In this document: piece after piece, positions 34,501-46,100 of the stretch
How positions within the stretch are numbered: position 1 is the stretch's first letter
Layout: each line of letters begins with the position of its first letter
Source: Cliona cf. orientalis
Taxonomy: Eukaryota; Porifera; Demospongiae; Clionaida; Clionaidae
NCBI GenBank assembly: GCA_963930775.1
Contig: OZ005694.1
Span: 8,448,899 to 8,512,898, forward strand
Direction of reading: 5' to 3'
Length of the DNA stretch: 64,000 nucleotides
Translations under genes and position numbers: made by a program
The notes under the pieces: model-generated
Databases searched by the model: none
What the model was told of the DNA's origin: nothing
Seen by the model: the letters and a program-made list of their open reading frames with translations, nothing else

Positions 34501-35657
34501 ATTGCCTCTGAGCAGTGAAACGTGAATGAAATCCGAGGCTCGTCGGTACAATCCGACGAACACTGAGTGAAAATTGAAGCACACGAATAGAGCCAGAGTG
34601 CTAGCTGCTGAACACTATTAGCCAGCAGGGGATACTTTTCAAAGCTTTTCTCGGGAACAGGAAGCTTACTAACAACACTTGGCGCCACACCAGCGGCCAA
34701 TAGCTTGCTCGGTGAAAACTCAAAAGCATGGTGGTAGCTCCGAAATGGTAAGATATCATGGTACACGCTATAACCTCCGTCTGGTCTCTCGTAGAAGGTG
34801 TGGTTAACTGATGTCTTGGCGGAATCAGGAACAAAAGATTCGTTGAGAACACATTCAGCAAATACCGTCCCACTTTGATCATAAGATGATACTTCAGATT
34901 TCATCGCTTCTTGGCGTCTTTCAAAATCCTTTGTTTTTGAAAGGATGGGTCCATAATATTCATGAAGTGGCTCGTCAGCGGTGCTGAAATCTGCTTTAGA
35001 GATCTTCCTTTCATGAAGACGGTCAGCCTTCACCGAATCCACGCTCTTCACACCGAATGACTTGGTTTGCCACATCTTCCACACATCACAGATATCCCTG
35101 AGCATATACTTGGATGTAAAACTGACAAAAGAGCCGATGGGATTGTCGCTCGATGACCACGCCTTCAACCCCGTTCCGAACCCCACCAGGGCACTTAGGG
35201 CGGAGCTAAGGGTACGCTCGTGGTGAGAAAGAAGCTTGTGGCAGTACCATATTGACCAGATGGCGCCAAGCCACTTTGCAGTGCAGTTAGTAGCCTCTTC
35301 TTTCGGTCTCTGCACACACAGGTAGAGCAATAGAATATCTTTGGCCAACACAGCCGCACAGTAGTCGGTCATGACAAATTTCACTCGAGTGAAACGACAC
35401 GGCTCCTTTGAAGTTTTATCGCCATTGCTGCCTTTCTTTGAATTTTTTGTTATGTTGAAGTTCTTCCATATGCTATACAGGATGGAGCGTAGGTCCCCAC
35501 ACCCCAGTAGAAGGACCACGGGCTCTTTTATGGTACTGACACACTCCAGCAGGTCTTCGGCAGGAGTGCCCCCGTATGTGACGAAGTAACGGAACTCGTC
35601 GGTGGTTTGGAGTCTGGAGACTGGGAAGAGAGGCTTCTTGTATTGTGTGCTCTCCAT
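31563..35657 (-). CDS. DUF4470-like protein with four C-terminal MYND zinc fingers
   Basis: A single uninterrupted frame. The Met at 35657 (MESTQYKKPLF, 1364 aa) is preferred over an upstream in-frame Met at 35738 (1391 aa), because conserved-looking sequence begins right after it. The N-terminus (DEFRYFVTYGGTPAEDLL, VVLLLGCGDLRSILYSIW) resembles the DUF4470 domain found with MYND fingers. The middle is long and unrecognised. Four MYND fingers end the protein: CSYCGQTSENLRKC..YCNKDC..H..C; CHYCSRILTMVKKC..YCGKHC; CTFCGRQPSELIVC..YCGSEC; and CKNCKKKSTSLMMC..YCGRTC. Each has the C-C-C-C/C-C-H-C pattern. A Ser/Gly/Thr linker separates fingers 1 and 2. MYND fingers bind proline-rich peptides; function here is unknown. 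Neighbouring large genes have many introns and this one has none. Confidence 0.85.
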   Translation of the reverse strand: MESTQYKKPLFPVSRLQTTDEFRYFVTYGGTPAEDLLECVSTIKEPVVLLLGCGDLRSILYSIWKNFNITKNSKKGSNGDKTSKEPCRFTRVKFVMTDYCAAVLAKDILLLYLCVQRPKEEATNCTAKWLGAIWSIWYCHKLLSHHERTLSSALSALVGFGTGLKAWSSSDNPIGSFVSFTSKYMLRDICDVWKMWQTKSFGVKSVDSVKADRLHERKISKADFSTADEPLHEYYGPILSKTKDFERRQEAMKSEVSSYDQSGTVFAECVLNESFVPDSAKTSVNHTFYERPDGGYSVYHDILPFRSYHHAFEFSPSKLLAAGVAPSVVSKLPVPEKSFEKYPLLANSVQQLALWLYSCASIFTQCSSDCTDEPRISFTFHCSEAIHFCRELQNSYHGPKLQIERVYDVIHTATLCEIVSLSNILLYATPLLKPDGLLYTGTLKAVGVRRTTKAYIEHCTGINTKLMPIIYGIRALSYDKSGYGSLLPATPDQKALHGKFHFTPHIIIWKRVVLRHALRLSHLGAASNFCDSLIAALLTSVSLKENVGPQISATSAIRALQMFVAQADVDTTNYNYWFRLSDLVGVLPQVAFMGGKMKRFLPDLQMQAYLHDLHIHLAVKESCCPTCRGLRMYEFLGQYCIELDMSVVKDRFGFIVPHLHEGELKIDDDDATYHCVSSLALTRESKGSKKVKLHFYCPVTFDQNGHTVTLIDVNDNGNRTLFSGKLADFRVRGHFKHSFDAPLTRVPKHMPTSFGSLTSHLGNGHFFESEISFSEKAFDVYSTSKQLEPRRISPYDIELSCGEHKIDMSYPYCIDYNSLSLKVSKKNKTIAVHAKRTAYDFEQEVPVYMSDPNNPFLLPLMTFDKKTVAEFCRSQFSDEEVAVRSSPDAPPLIKIKNIVADLLQKEEAFFFTYSEPGGSNILLAVNTRVFDYSRKTPAIDLSFCSAKHGSPVFPIWSTMVESPVMSEISVELYQLLERVLKYFAKRTAPLVSPTESNERQELLSHWKLSPCFTRAVIYPIYFYPEPEVKNLPTIDDLASHILSDCDPEIQESYRKLRNLTDLDLHEGYERMKKREKESKCSYCGQTSENLRKCTRCQAVQYCNKDCQQKHWKLHKVSCKESTTVSRPPATITTNTKDGAAASTTTGSATTQAKNRPPTSMSDSSSGSGSGGGGSDDGPKPFISLGIPEIIQCHYCSRILTMVKKCGGCLKTNYCGKHCQELHWKYGHKNECTAALRGKTTKTGATHLPEYSSFTKQQGPAWREVKPTDEDEIETKCTFCGRQPSELIVCHCEGALYCGSECRKSDWEKHRGICRCKNCKKKSTSLMMCPCVRAAYCGRTCQKQDWPNHRPFCPLNKKKEQLLYD

Positions 35658-36017
35658 ATCACGGTTTTTAAAATTACTGTATATAGGAGTCTCTGATCTG
35701 TATCGAGTAAAAATTGGTACACATGTATATATACACATAATTTTACAACACTGTATTAAACTCTAAATATGGCGCATACACAAACTAATTTAAATTATCT
35801 CCTTTATAAATGCACTTACATCAAACTTTCACGGTATCGATCGTGCTACACAAAGGCCGAGATCCCCAGCTCATGCCAGCTACGTGTACGTGTACTATTA
35901 GCACATGTGGGTTTTATTTGGAAAATAATTACGAACTGAGTTAGAAAATATTGCGCGCGCGCGGCGCAGCAGATTAGATGACGTAAGGGATTATCCCAGC
36001 TAGTCTATTTCGGCAAG
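35658..36017. promoter_or_regulatory. Bidirectional promoter MYND gene/MARCHF6
   Basis: 360 bp between divergent start codons. It is GC-rich near MARCHF6 (TTGCGCGCGCGCGGCGCAG at about 35950). No TATA box is evident toward MARCHF6. Confidence 0.5.
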
Positions 36018-39000
36018 ATGGCTACCGCCTGGCTGGAGTTTGCTGAAGAAGCTCGGGAGATATATCCTCCCCCTCCACCACCGAAAAAGAAAAATGAGTG
36101 GGGGATGACTGAAAGCTCGTCTGAGGAAGAAGATGAGCCGACTCTGGAGGAAGAAGGGGAGGGGGATCACCCGCCCAATGCAGGTAACTTCTTTTGACGC
36201 GCTCCTAGACGAACTGCAGCGAAAGGAGTACGCCTAAAAGCTTAAAAGGCTAATATTACGCTACAAAAAATGAGCTTGTTAGTGCTATATTAGAGGTAGT
36301 ACGAGTTTGAGGTGTGACGGGATTCTTCTAATTAATGCTCACCCTATCTTTTGTGTGCACAGACATCTGTCGAGTGTGTCGTGGAACTGGTACGCCAGAG
36401 AGGCCACTGTTTCATCCATGCCTCTGCACGGGGAGTATCAAGTTTATTCACCAGGACTGGTAAGATAGAGCTAAAGCTTGAATATAATAATTTGTGACCC
36501 AAGGTGAGTCTTCATAACTTTATTGTGAATGCTTTTTCTTCTATACAGTTTAGTACAGTGGCTCAAGCACAGTGGAAAAGAGTATGTTGATATAGTACAT
36601 GTATTTACATCCACATGTACATGACGCATGTAAATAGAGTGTGGCATGAATTGAACTTGATTCAATTTCTGTGTTTTTCATTGTTCAGGTTTTGTGAACT
36701 GTGCAAGCATCGCTTTGAGTTTGCACCTAGTAAGTCTCTCTTACCCTCCCTCTCTCTTTCTCGTCCTCATCCTCCGTACATGTACATGTATTTCTCCCTT
36801 CTCTCTCGTATATGCTTGCACATTATTATTGTCATTTGTTGCCCCACTCTTTCTTCTCTTTCAAATTCAGTCTATCGTCATGACATGCCTCAGCGTCTCC
36901 CCGTCTATGACATCATTGGTGGAATCACTTGGGGCACGATCAGCAGTCTTCGACGCTGGTGTCACCTCGGCTTTGTGGCCTTCATGTGGCTCATTCTTGT
37001 ACCCATATGCATATGTGAGTGTCCTCTACTCAGCACCTTTGGATATTATAGTTAATACCGTATTTCTTCTAAAAATTCGGTAATATTGCTTTAGCTTCAC
37101 CGAATTTTTAGAGGTTAATATTCAACATTCTGTCTGCGTGCGCATTCTATTCCCGTTTATAGCATATACGCGTGACGACCTTTGCCGAAAATTAGAGACT
37201 ATTTTAAATCATTCGGTAAAGGGTGCCGAATAATTAGAAGGGCCGAATTTTTAGAAGAAATACGGTACCTCTGGATTTGTATAGAGTAGCTGTTTATACA
37301 GTGACGTGTGTGACTATACATAATACAATAACTATTAAGCCATTGATATTTTCGCACAAACCAGGCTGTCCGAAAATACGAAATATTCGCGATTTATGGT
37401 AACTGACTAACATGGTGTATTCTTGTTTGATATTTCAGATCGAGTTTATCGTTTTCTGTTCTACCGTTCTCTCTGGTCTATTGTGTCGTTCCCCTTTGAC
37501 CTCTTCTCATTGTGAGCACACCATAATAATTTTTTTAATACCAACAATACAGTTGTTATTTTCAACAATTATTAAAAACACAGTAACAACCTAATTCTCG
37601 ACAACATCTACGGCCTAGTGGTCGTGTTTCTCTCCCTGGTCGGCTTCATCAGCCTGGCCTGGCTGAGAGACCAGCTCCTCCATGGCGGTGCCCCTCAGTG
37701 GCTGGCTCGAGACCAGAGGGCCCTGAACCAGATGAGAATGAGAGAGGCTCATGACAGCATGGATCTCCTACGCATCCACCTCGAGCAGTCCAGCGCGAGA
37801 GCGAGGGAGAGGGCCAAGGAACCAGACAGGTACTTGCAACTCCTACCTGGTGTGTATGTATGTATACAATAGTATTATACTATACCCTATTGCAAGAATA
37901 TTATGTTAGCAAGACTACTGAATTTTCATATACATGTATACAGGCATAATAATGTGTATCTGGCCAGATACAATATATAGTTATGGGCAATGTTCCAAAA
38001 GTGATCTTATAATGATTAGCTGTCAAAATCACTTCATAGAAAGCTTATCGTCAAAGTATAATTATATATATATACAACGAAAAATATTTTTCAGAAAATC
38101 AATTTTCTTATATAGTCCGTGTCCTAACCTGGAGGGCATAAAAGATGCGCTCTCCTACAAGTTTAGAAGACTCATGATTGGTCAGAATTGTTGTGCCGTG
38201 TGCACAAACAAGGTTGCCAGGGCCAAGGGGCCATAGAGATGCATTCTCAAGCACTTGAGCTCGAGCGAGCGGCGCAAGCGCTGCGCGTTTCGACACTGCT
38301 CGGCAGGCCACTGAGCCTTGAGCAAAGCGAGAGGTGATATCTGCTCTTTGTCATGGTCTGGTGGTAGATTCGACGTTTGAGCGGAGTGAGAACGTCGCCA
38401 TAATACATGAGCAGCTACTCTTGGCCTGCAGTGAGGGGTGTGGTCTTCATCTGCGCATGTGCTGTACTAACTGGCACTCGACTGTACAATAGCATGCTGT
38501 TAGTAGTGTTCAGTCACATTATCCCATGATTGTGACATCAAACATACTTGTTGGTATAGTCTTGTGTTTTCAGATTGATCATGAAATCCTGGATAGCTTG
38601 GATAATAGTATCCCTATATAGTTGAACGCCGCTTAATGGACATCCCTCAATGGCGGACACCTGCGATATAATGGACAATTCTGAATGTCCGGATTGTGGA
38701 CACCCCGCTATTCTGTATAACAGACACATATTAAATATGTCTCAAATTCTTGCTTAGGAGCTGTCAGTTGACAGATCTCTCATCAACACAATTCATCTTT
38801 TTCGTCGTCCACATTAGTGCTTTATCATAGCTCACTGCGATTGTAGTAGGGGCGTTGTCAACCACTAACCCCTGAGCTAAGGATACCTTGCTACAGTGGA
38901 CAAAATTTTTTGGTCCCAATGGTGTCCGCTTTAGAGGGGTTCCACCGTAGTGGCCAATAACCAATACATGCTCTACAACCTACTGGATCAAAGCAATCAA

Positions 39001-42000
39001 AACTTAGTTTCAAAACTTTAGTATGAACAGTAGGAAATATATGAGGAAGTTTCTATAAATAATAGTTAGACACTGTTTAGGAGGTTTCTACGTGATTTAG
39101 AAGACTAAAGGGCTCTGTGTAGAATCCCGAGCGAAGCAAGGGTTCTACTGAGCCCTGAGGTCTTCTAAATCACGTAGAAACCGACTAAACAGTGTCTAAC
39201 TACTTTGGATCCTAGCAGCAATGCCCAATAGCTTTGTATATAAACAATTGCCTAGCAACAAACTAGCCATAGGCAAACAAAATTTACCAGGTTTTTTATG
39301 GAGCTTATACAAGGGTTTTTTATGGGGCTTACAAGGTATTTTATGAAGGATAGATACCACAGTTTAACCAATCAGATCACTGTATTCGTTATAAGTAGGA
39401 TCTAAAATATAAGAAAATTGTCACTCTGAAAAATAGTTTTCGTTGTATATGGTATAATAGCTACCGTACTCGCTCTAATTACTAATAGCCCGAACGGCAA
39501 GTTTAAGTAATTTATTTCCTTCCTAATTCGTCGAACATCTTGAATTTCAAGTTTTCTCATCCGCTCTAAATCAACCGAACGGCCACACAGTACGGCATGG
39601 CAGGAGCTCGAGACAACTCTTCCACGTTCATCGAAGAGTGTGGCTACCACATCTTGGACAGCATATAAGAGCGGAAAGGTAACACAGACACAGACGGCGA
39701 TCATTTTGCGATCGCTCCGGCGATACTGAGAACTCTAGAGCTGGCAACGATAAACCTATAGTTGGACATCGACTGCTGTTTCTTCGTCGCTATAATAGTG
39801 CTTTCTCCATTTGCACCGAATCCGTTCCATTTACACTTGAACAAACCATAATTTGCCCGAATTTATTTACTTTCTATTTAACACCAAACGGCAATATTAA
39901 TAATTATTTTTGGCTGTTCGGATAATTAGAGCGAGTACGGTAACTGCTTTTTATCTATGAGCCGCCAGGCTGCAGTACCCTAGGATCGTCTATTCAATGA
40001 TCGAGTAATTTGGCTATAAATCCTAGGTATATATCACACATAAATTGTACAATAATTATCATTTAATATGTATATTATAATTATGCATTCACGATCACAT
40101 GTGCATAAAGGCAATCGGCAATTGTAAAAATTCATAGCACTGTTTTTGACTAATAATACTACGTACACGGAAACTATTATGATGGTTCTAAACTCAATAG
40201 TAATAATTTCTTTTTCCGTGGAGCGTCTTATTTGTAATCAAGTGAACTACAATTATGATGTGCATCCCTATCACCAAGCAACTGTAAATCCTCAGGTTCT
40301 TCTCTGTCATCAATTTCCCTGAGCAAAGGCTCTTCAACACTTTCACTTCTCTGTAATCTATCTTCTCTTCGTAAGATTTTCCGTAAAATGTACCTTTTTG
40401 AAATGACCAACAAATTATTTGGTGTAATGGTCTTGATTAAGAGAAGAAACGCATAAGTAGGTGGAAATAGTACCCCAATGCTAAACATGATGCCAACAAA
40501 TGGTGCATACCTTTGATCAAAGGAAGCGAGTGAAAATCCGGCAGCTGAAAAGCATGATAGAATAGAACTAAGCGAGATCACTGAATCAATGATAGTGTAG
40601 ACACTCTCTCTGTAAGGACGAACTACTAGCAAGAAAGATGTAACAAAAACTAAAAAAATTCCCAATACTAACACAAAATAACCACTTTGAGTAAGAGCAA
40701 AGATTAAGAGAATTGATATCCTCAGAAACAGGCAAAAGGCAGCCCAATATCGGCAGTCGTAGGGCTCAAATTTGTAGCACCCTTGAAAAGCATCCATGAA
40801 GGTACGCAGCACCTGACTGTTGAGTCGACAGCAGTTAAGACAGGACTGAAAGCATCGACAGGGATAGAGACAAAGCAATAAAAGAGGCATTAGGTTAAAT
40901 GTGGTGAACATAAAGATGGCTAACACTGCATAAGGAAGATGGTCACGCCCAAAGTACTCCTGTGAGCCATTGTAATACACATACAGTCCAACAGCCTGTC
41001 CACTGACATTATACAATTGAACAGGCATCAGAATATCAAATGATACATTGATGATTTTGACGTAAGAAAGTAGGATAAATGTTCCAAATGCTTGAATAAG
41101 AGAGTTAGATATATTTTCCCATTGCTGACTGACACAAAATAATAGCCGTGCTGCTGGCCTCCAGAGAAACTGAACCATTTCACATCTTTCGTGAAGTTTT
41201 ATAAGTAAGTATACTAAAATAACAAGCATGAGAGGATACACAGCTATAATATAGTCGAGGCACATTGTCTGAAGAATAGAAATACCTGGGTGCAGACAGA
41301 AGGGCCTGTATATGGCACGAAAGAAATCTAGGTTCCACATCCCATAAACCACAGACGCACCTCTATATCCGACATTTAAATAAAGACCATTGGTATCCAA
41401 GAAACGTACATACTCACTCATGAGGCTACTAACGGAAGGGCAACTGACAACTTGGCTGACTAGTATGAAAGAGTTCATTGAAGGGGATATTGCATTCAAC
41501 CGGAACATGATTACTACCAGGAAAAAAATGGTTAAGGGAATGTAAGCCATCGCGATGTATTTGATCCAGTTATATTCATAATTAGAGCAGTCACTGCACT
41601 CGAAACTGTAGGAGTAGGGAGAAGGTGCAAAGTTGTCCAGACACTTTCCACACATTTGCCCTTCCCTGTTTTGCTGTATATCCCGATTACATAGATCACT
41701 GATATCTGTATTCTTAGATATATCTGTGTAAAAGTCATTTGTACATAGGTAGGGACAGTCTCCAACAAGCATCATGTCACTGTGGTCACTGTATGACATG
41801 CAGTGACAGGTAAGGAGAGACACACTGTTGCCATCTTCACTGCATAGCACAATATCATGAATGCTGTCTCCACACTCACAGCTCGAGTTATGATGCTTAT
41901 GATATTTCCATGGTGGACAGGACGGCTGTTTAAAGTCAAAATTTTTTGATTCAATGTTTGAATTTGTGTTCAGTGTTTGCCTTTTTCCTTGTGGTAACTT

Positions 42001-43136
42001 CAACGCTATGGATCCAAGACAGAAATTCATACATAAAATAATAATTAATTGGATGGGGAAAATTGCCATGTTTTACTATTGATATCTATAGCTATAATAT
42101 AGTAATATTATACAGTTGTTATCCAGACTCTACTACTCCCAAGTATCGCATCAATCTCCAACTCCACTAACTTATAATAGCTTATGATACTTCTTGCAAC
42201 TATCAACTGGTAGTAATAGGGTTTGTTTAGCTCTGATTTGAGACAGAAAGCGATACTATCTTATTTTTATCAGTGAATTGTCATTGTTGCTAGCTACATT
42301 ATATCAATAATTATTCTGAACTAAACACAACTGACAATATAAACTGAACTGTTGACACAGTTTGTTTATTAAGTACATGGCCCACCTTTAGGGGCTAGAC
42401 CTAATATAGACGAGATCCTACTTGTTATACATGTACATTATTATAGCTGTACATTGTTTAAACTTTTTGTGTTAACTTAATGCACACAGGGTGGCAGCTG
42501 CTACTGAGCTCACTGAACTTCACGATCGAATGAACGTGGAGGTGAAGAAACTGCAAGACATTCACACTGCCAGGTATTCGAGGAGTGTTCTACATGTAGT
42601 GCACGTCTTAAATGTTGATCAGAAAGAGGTGGAGATATATAGGGGCATACTGTGTTTGTGCTAATAGAATGCAAGCTAAAAAAAATAATTTCGATTTTTA
42701 ATTTCGCACGATTTTCTGGTAAAGGTCGTCACGCGTTCCATTAAGATACACTATGAAAAATCATAGAATGCAAATTTTCTTGCACTTGCTTTTTATTAGC
42801 ATAAACATGGTACATGTGTTGTAATATCTTCTTTCCTTTCACTCTTAGGTGCCTAGTCTCGAGAACTAGGGGTGGTACATGTACATGTATGTATACTTGT
42901 GATAACTACTGTCATCTTTTATTATGTTACACCACGTGTTAGGTTTGGTGTTCGGTTGGAGCAGCTTCGTCACCGAGAGATGGAGCTGAGGTATGAACTG
43001 AGCAGGGAGGACTGCGAGGCCATCATTCTGCTCAAGGGGGCAAGGAAGAAGTTCTACACAGCCGCGGAGAAGTACAAGGATGAGAAGCATAAAGAGCTGG
43101 ATAAGTATAGGGATGAGGTGAGAAGAGAGAAGGGGA

Positions 43137-43182
<46 letters not shown>

Positions 43183-46100
43183 ACAGCCTGTCAATAAGTA
43201 GATTCACTAATGCCATGAAAGATACTTTTTTCTTTCCATGCCTAGACTGGAGATAAGGAAGGATTTCCTGCGGGCTACCCCTCATGGCCGCTCGAATGTC
43301 CATCTGACCTAGAGACAGGCCTAACGAGCGATGAACTGCTGATCATGCAGCTGCACGAGAGACCAAGGAGAGAACTGAGCGATGAAGAAAGAGAGAGTGT
43401 GATCCAAGAGATGGAGGACATTAGGAAGGAGATGATGAGAATCACCAAGGAGAAGTTTGAGTATCAGAGAGATGTCAATAGGTCAGTCTCTCTGCATCTC
43501 TCTCTCCTCTCTCTCTTCTCTCCCTCTCTCCCCCTGTCTCTCCAGTGCCTTATGCTGATAAGTACATGTATAAATATAATCTGTAAAGCTTTTTAGCTCA
43601 TAGTATGTGGTGAGGGAGGGTCTAGCACCACGAATTTCACCAAAATTTATTCCAAACCATCTAGAGCTCTCCGTTATCCCAACGTAAAGATGAAGAAGCG
43701 TTTTGAGCCCGACTACGGCAGTGGGGCTACTGGCTTCCCTCCCGAGGACACAGACACCGGTGAATCCATGAGGAGGCTCAGCCCAGAGGAACAAGACCTA
43801 CTCATGAAGATATTTCAGCTCAAGAGAGAGATAAGAGTGAGTATTTTCAAATTTTATATCTGTCCAGCAGTCTCTCCCCTCCTTCCTACATGTACATGTA
43901 GTTCATGCCTTTTAATAGTTGCCTAACCACTGAACATGTACATGGCAAATTGATTCCCCCCTAGGATTTGTGGGAAGATAAGCTATTTTGCAGTTTCCTA
44001 GTGCACTTATCTATATTAAATTTATCATGACATTCTACTATATAGCAAACATTTTTTATACATGTTTGTGTATGTATGTGTGCATGCAGGAGTCTAACCG
44101 CAAGGAGCGGGAGATCATGGGGAGGCAGCACGACGAGGACAAGATCGAACAAAAGAAGTCGGAGGTCAGAATGAACAGGTGGTACAACAGGCTGCTCAAC
44201 AGGCATCAGGATGACCCAGTGAGTAGTCTTCTTACTAACAGCTAATTCCTGTAGAGATGTACATGTACATGTACGGAATAATGCTTACTAGCGGCTAATG
44301 CTTAACTGTAGAAATGTACATGTACATGTACATGTATATGTACAATGTACCTGTATTAGCCACTCGCTTCCTCATACTGATCACTTAATATAATATTTAA
44401 TACCGGTAAGGTACATGAACATGTAGGCTGTTTAGTAAGTTACATCTCTCTCTCTCTCCCTCACCCTCCCTCCTTTCTTTTACCCTCTCTCTTTCTCTCC
44501 CCTATTTCCCTCCCAACCCCTCCCAGCTTGTGTTGATGGAGAGGCGTAGGAACCAGTTTCAGCGGCGACAAAACCTTGGAACAGCTCTAGCTGGCCTTGC
44601 CCGAGAGCCTCACCCTGCAGGTACCTTCACCATGTGAAAAATTTGTCATGTACAATGGTAGTCAGTAGTATGTGCACTTACCGTATTGCCTCTAATTTAA
44701 CGGACACCAGAAAAATAATTATTTTGGCCAATGTCCGCTATAATTAGAGCACACGAAAATAGTTGGCGTTCGAAGTGTCCGATGAATTAGAACACGCTTT
44801 CACGCATGCGCATTCGGTCAAATGGGCGTGCGATCGACCAGCTGCAGAGATCGAGTGAACGAGACGGTACCTGGAGCTCCCTGTTCATGGTGGGAACGAG
44901 AACAACTCGCCTCCTTCATACACTGATATGGGTATAGGTAGCGCGCTAGCCGAGCTGTCCGCATTAGAACAACGATGTCCGGATGATTAGAACAACAAAA
45001 ATTCGTACTTCGTTGACTGTCCGGTGTAATTAGAGGTAAATAAATAATTCAAAATGGTGTCCGGATAATTAGATATGTCCGTTAAATTAGAGACAATACG
45101 GTAACTTACATGTAGCTATGATTGTCGTATAACTTTTGTGTGTTTATGACATTTAGAATTGATCATGAACAGGGATCAAGAAGAGCTCTCCTGGTCTAAG
45201 GTGAGTCCCTTAAATTGATAACATGCATATTGTGAATTTGAGCCCCCCTTCTCTCCCCAAATGCAGTTGCTGGGTCTTGATGGTTCATTCCGGTTCTTGG
45301 AACATGTGGTCTGGCTCATCTGTCTCATTCTAGCCATCATACTTGGCTTTGGTGAGAATAATAAATGTTAATTAAGTCAAACTAAGTTTAAGGTAATTGT
45401 TGTTATGATGATGATGTTATCATTGTGTGTGTATCATTTGCAGTGTATGTGCCATACCAACTGGGTCACATTGCAGCTGCCATCTTCTCTATTTGGGACT
45501 GGGTGAGCTAAATAGACTTAATGCATGTTGATGATGGTCACATGACTGATCATGTGATCTCTATTCCCCCATAGCTTGGTGTGGTCACATGGCGTGGTGT
45601 CGTGGCAACCTTCATTGGCTACATCATCAGTGGATTTGCAATTGTCGGTTTCTATGTATCCTCAATTTGGCACCTCTATTTAGCTATTCAACACCCAATT
45701 TTTCCCCGATACAAAAGTTTCTTTTTTTGGTAAAGGTCGTCAAATGTACATCCTGCACATTTAGAAGATGTGTATATTATTATCCTTGACTCGTGGCTGC
45801 TCCAGTATGGCAGCAATAAAACCAAGTTCCTTGCTATCAAGACTCTACTGGGACAAGCCTATGTAGTCATAAAGGTACGCAGATGCATACATAATAATAA
45901 TTACGATTATACTCCTTAATATCCACACACTCCGACACACATGTTCCATGCTGCAGGTTGCGATGATCCTGGTAGTGGAGGCTGGCATATTCCCTCTCAT
46001 GTGTGGATGGTGGATTGACATCTGCTCATTTGTGAGTCTTACCCTTCGGCGATGATAAAATTGATTAGTATCATTCATTCTCTCTCTCCTTCCCTCCCTC

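Noticed and set aside
39402-39704. 100-codon minus frame as a real gene
   Set aside because: It lies almost entirely within a TACCGTACTCGC MITE, runs across its end and matches no known family.
42490-44640. Coiled-coil exons as a separate gene between MARCHF6 halves
   Set aside because: Phases match on both sides (AG|G at 37829/42490 and G|AA at 44620/45157), the strand is the same, and no start or stop codon separates them.
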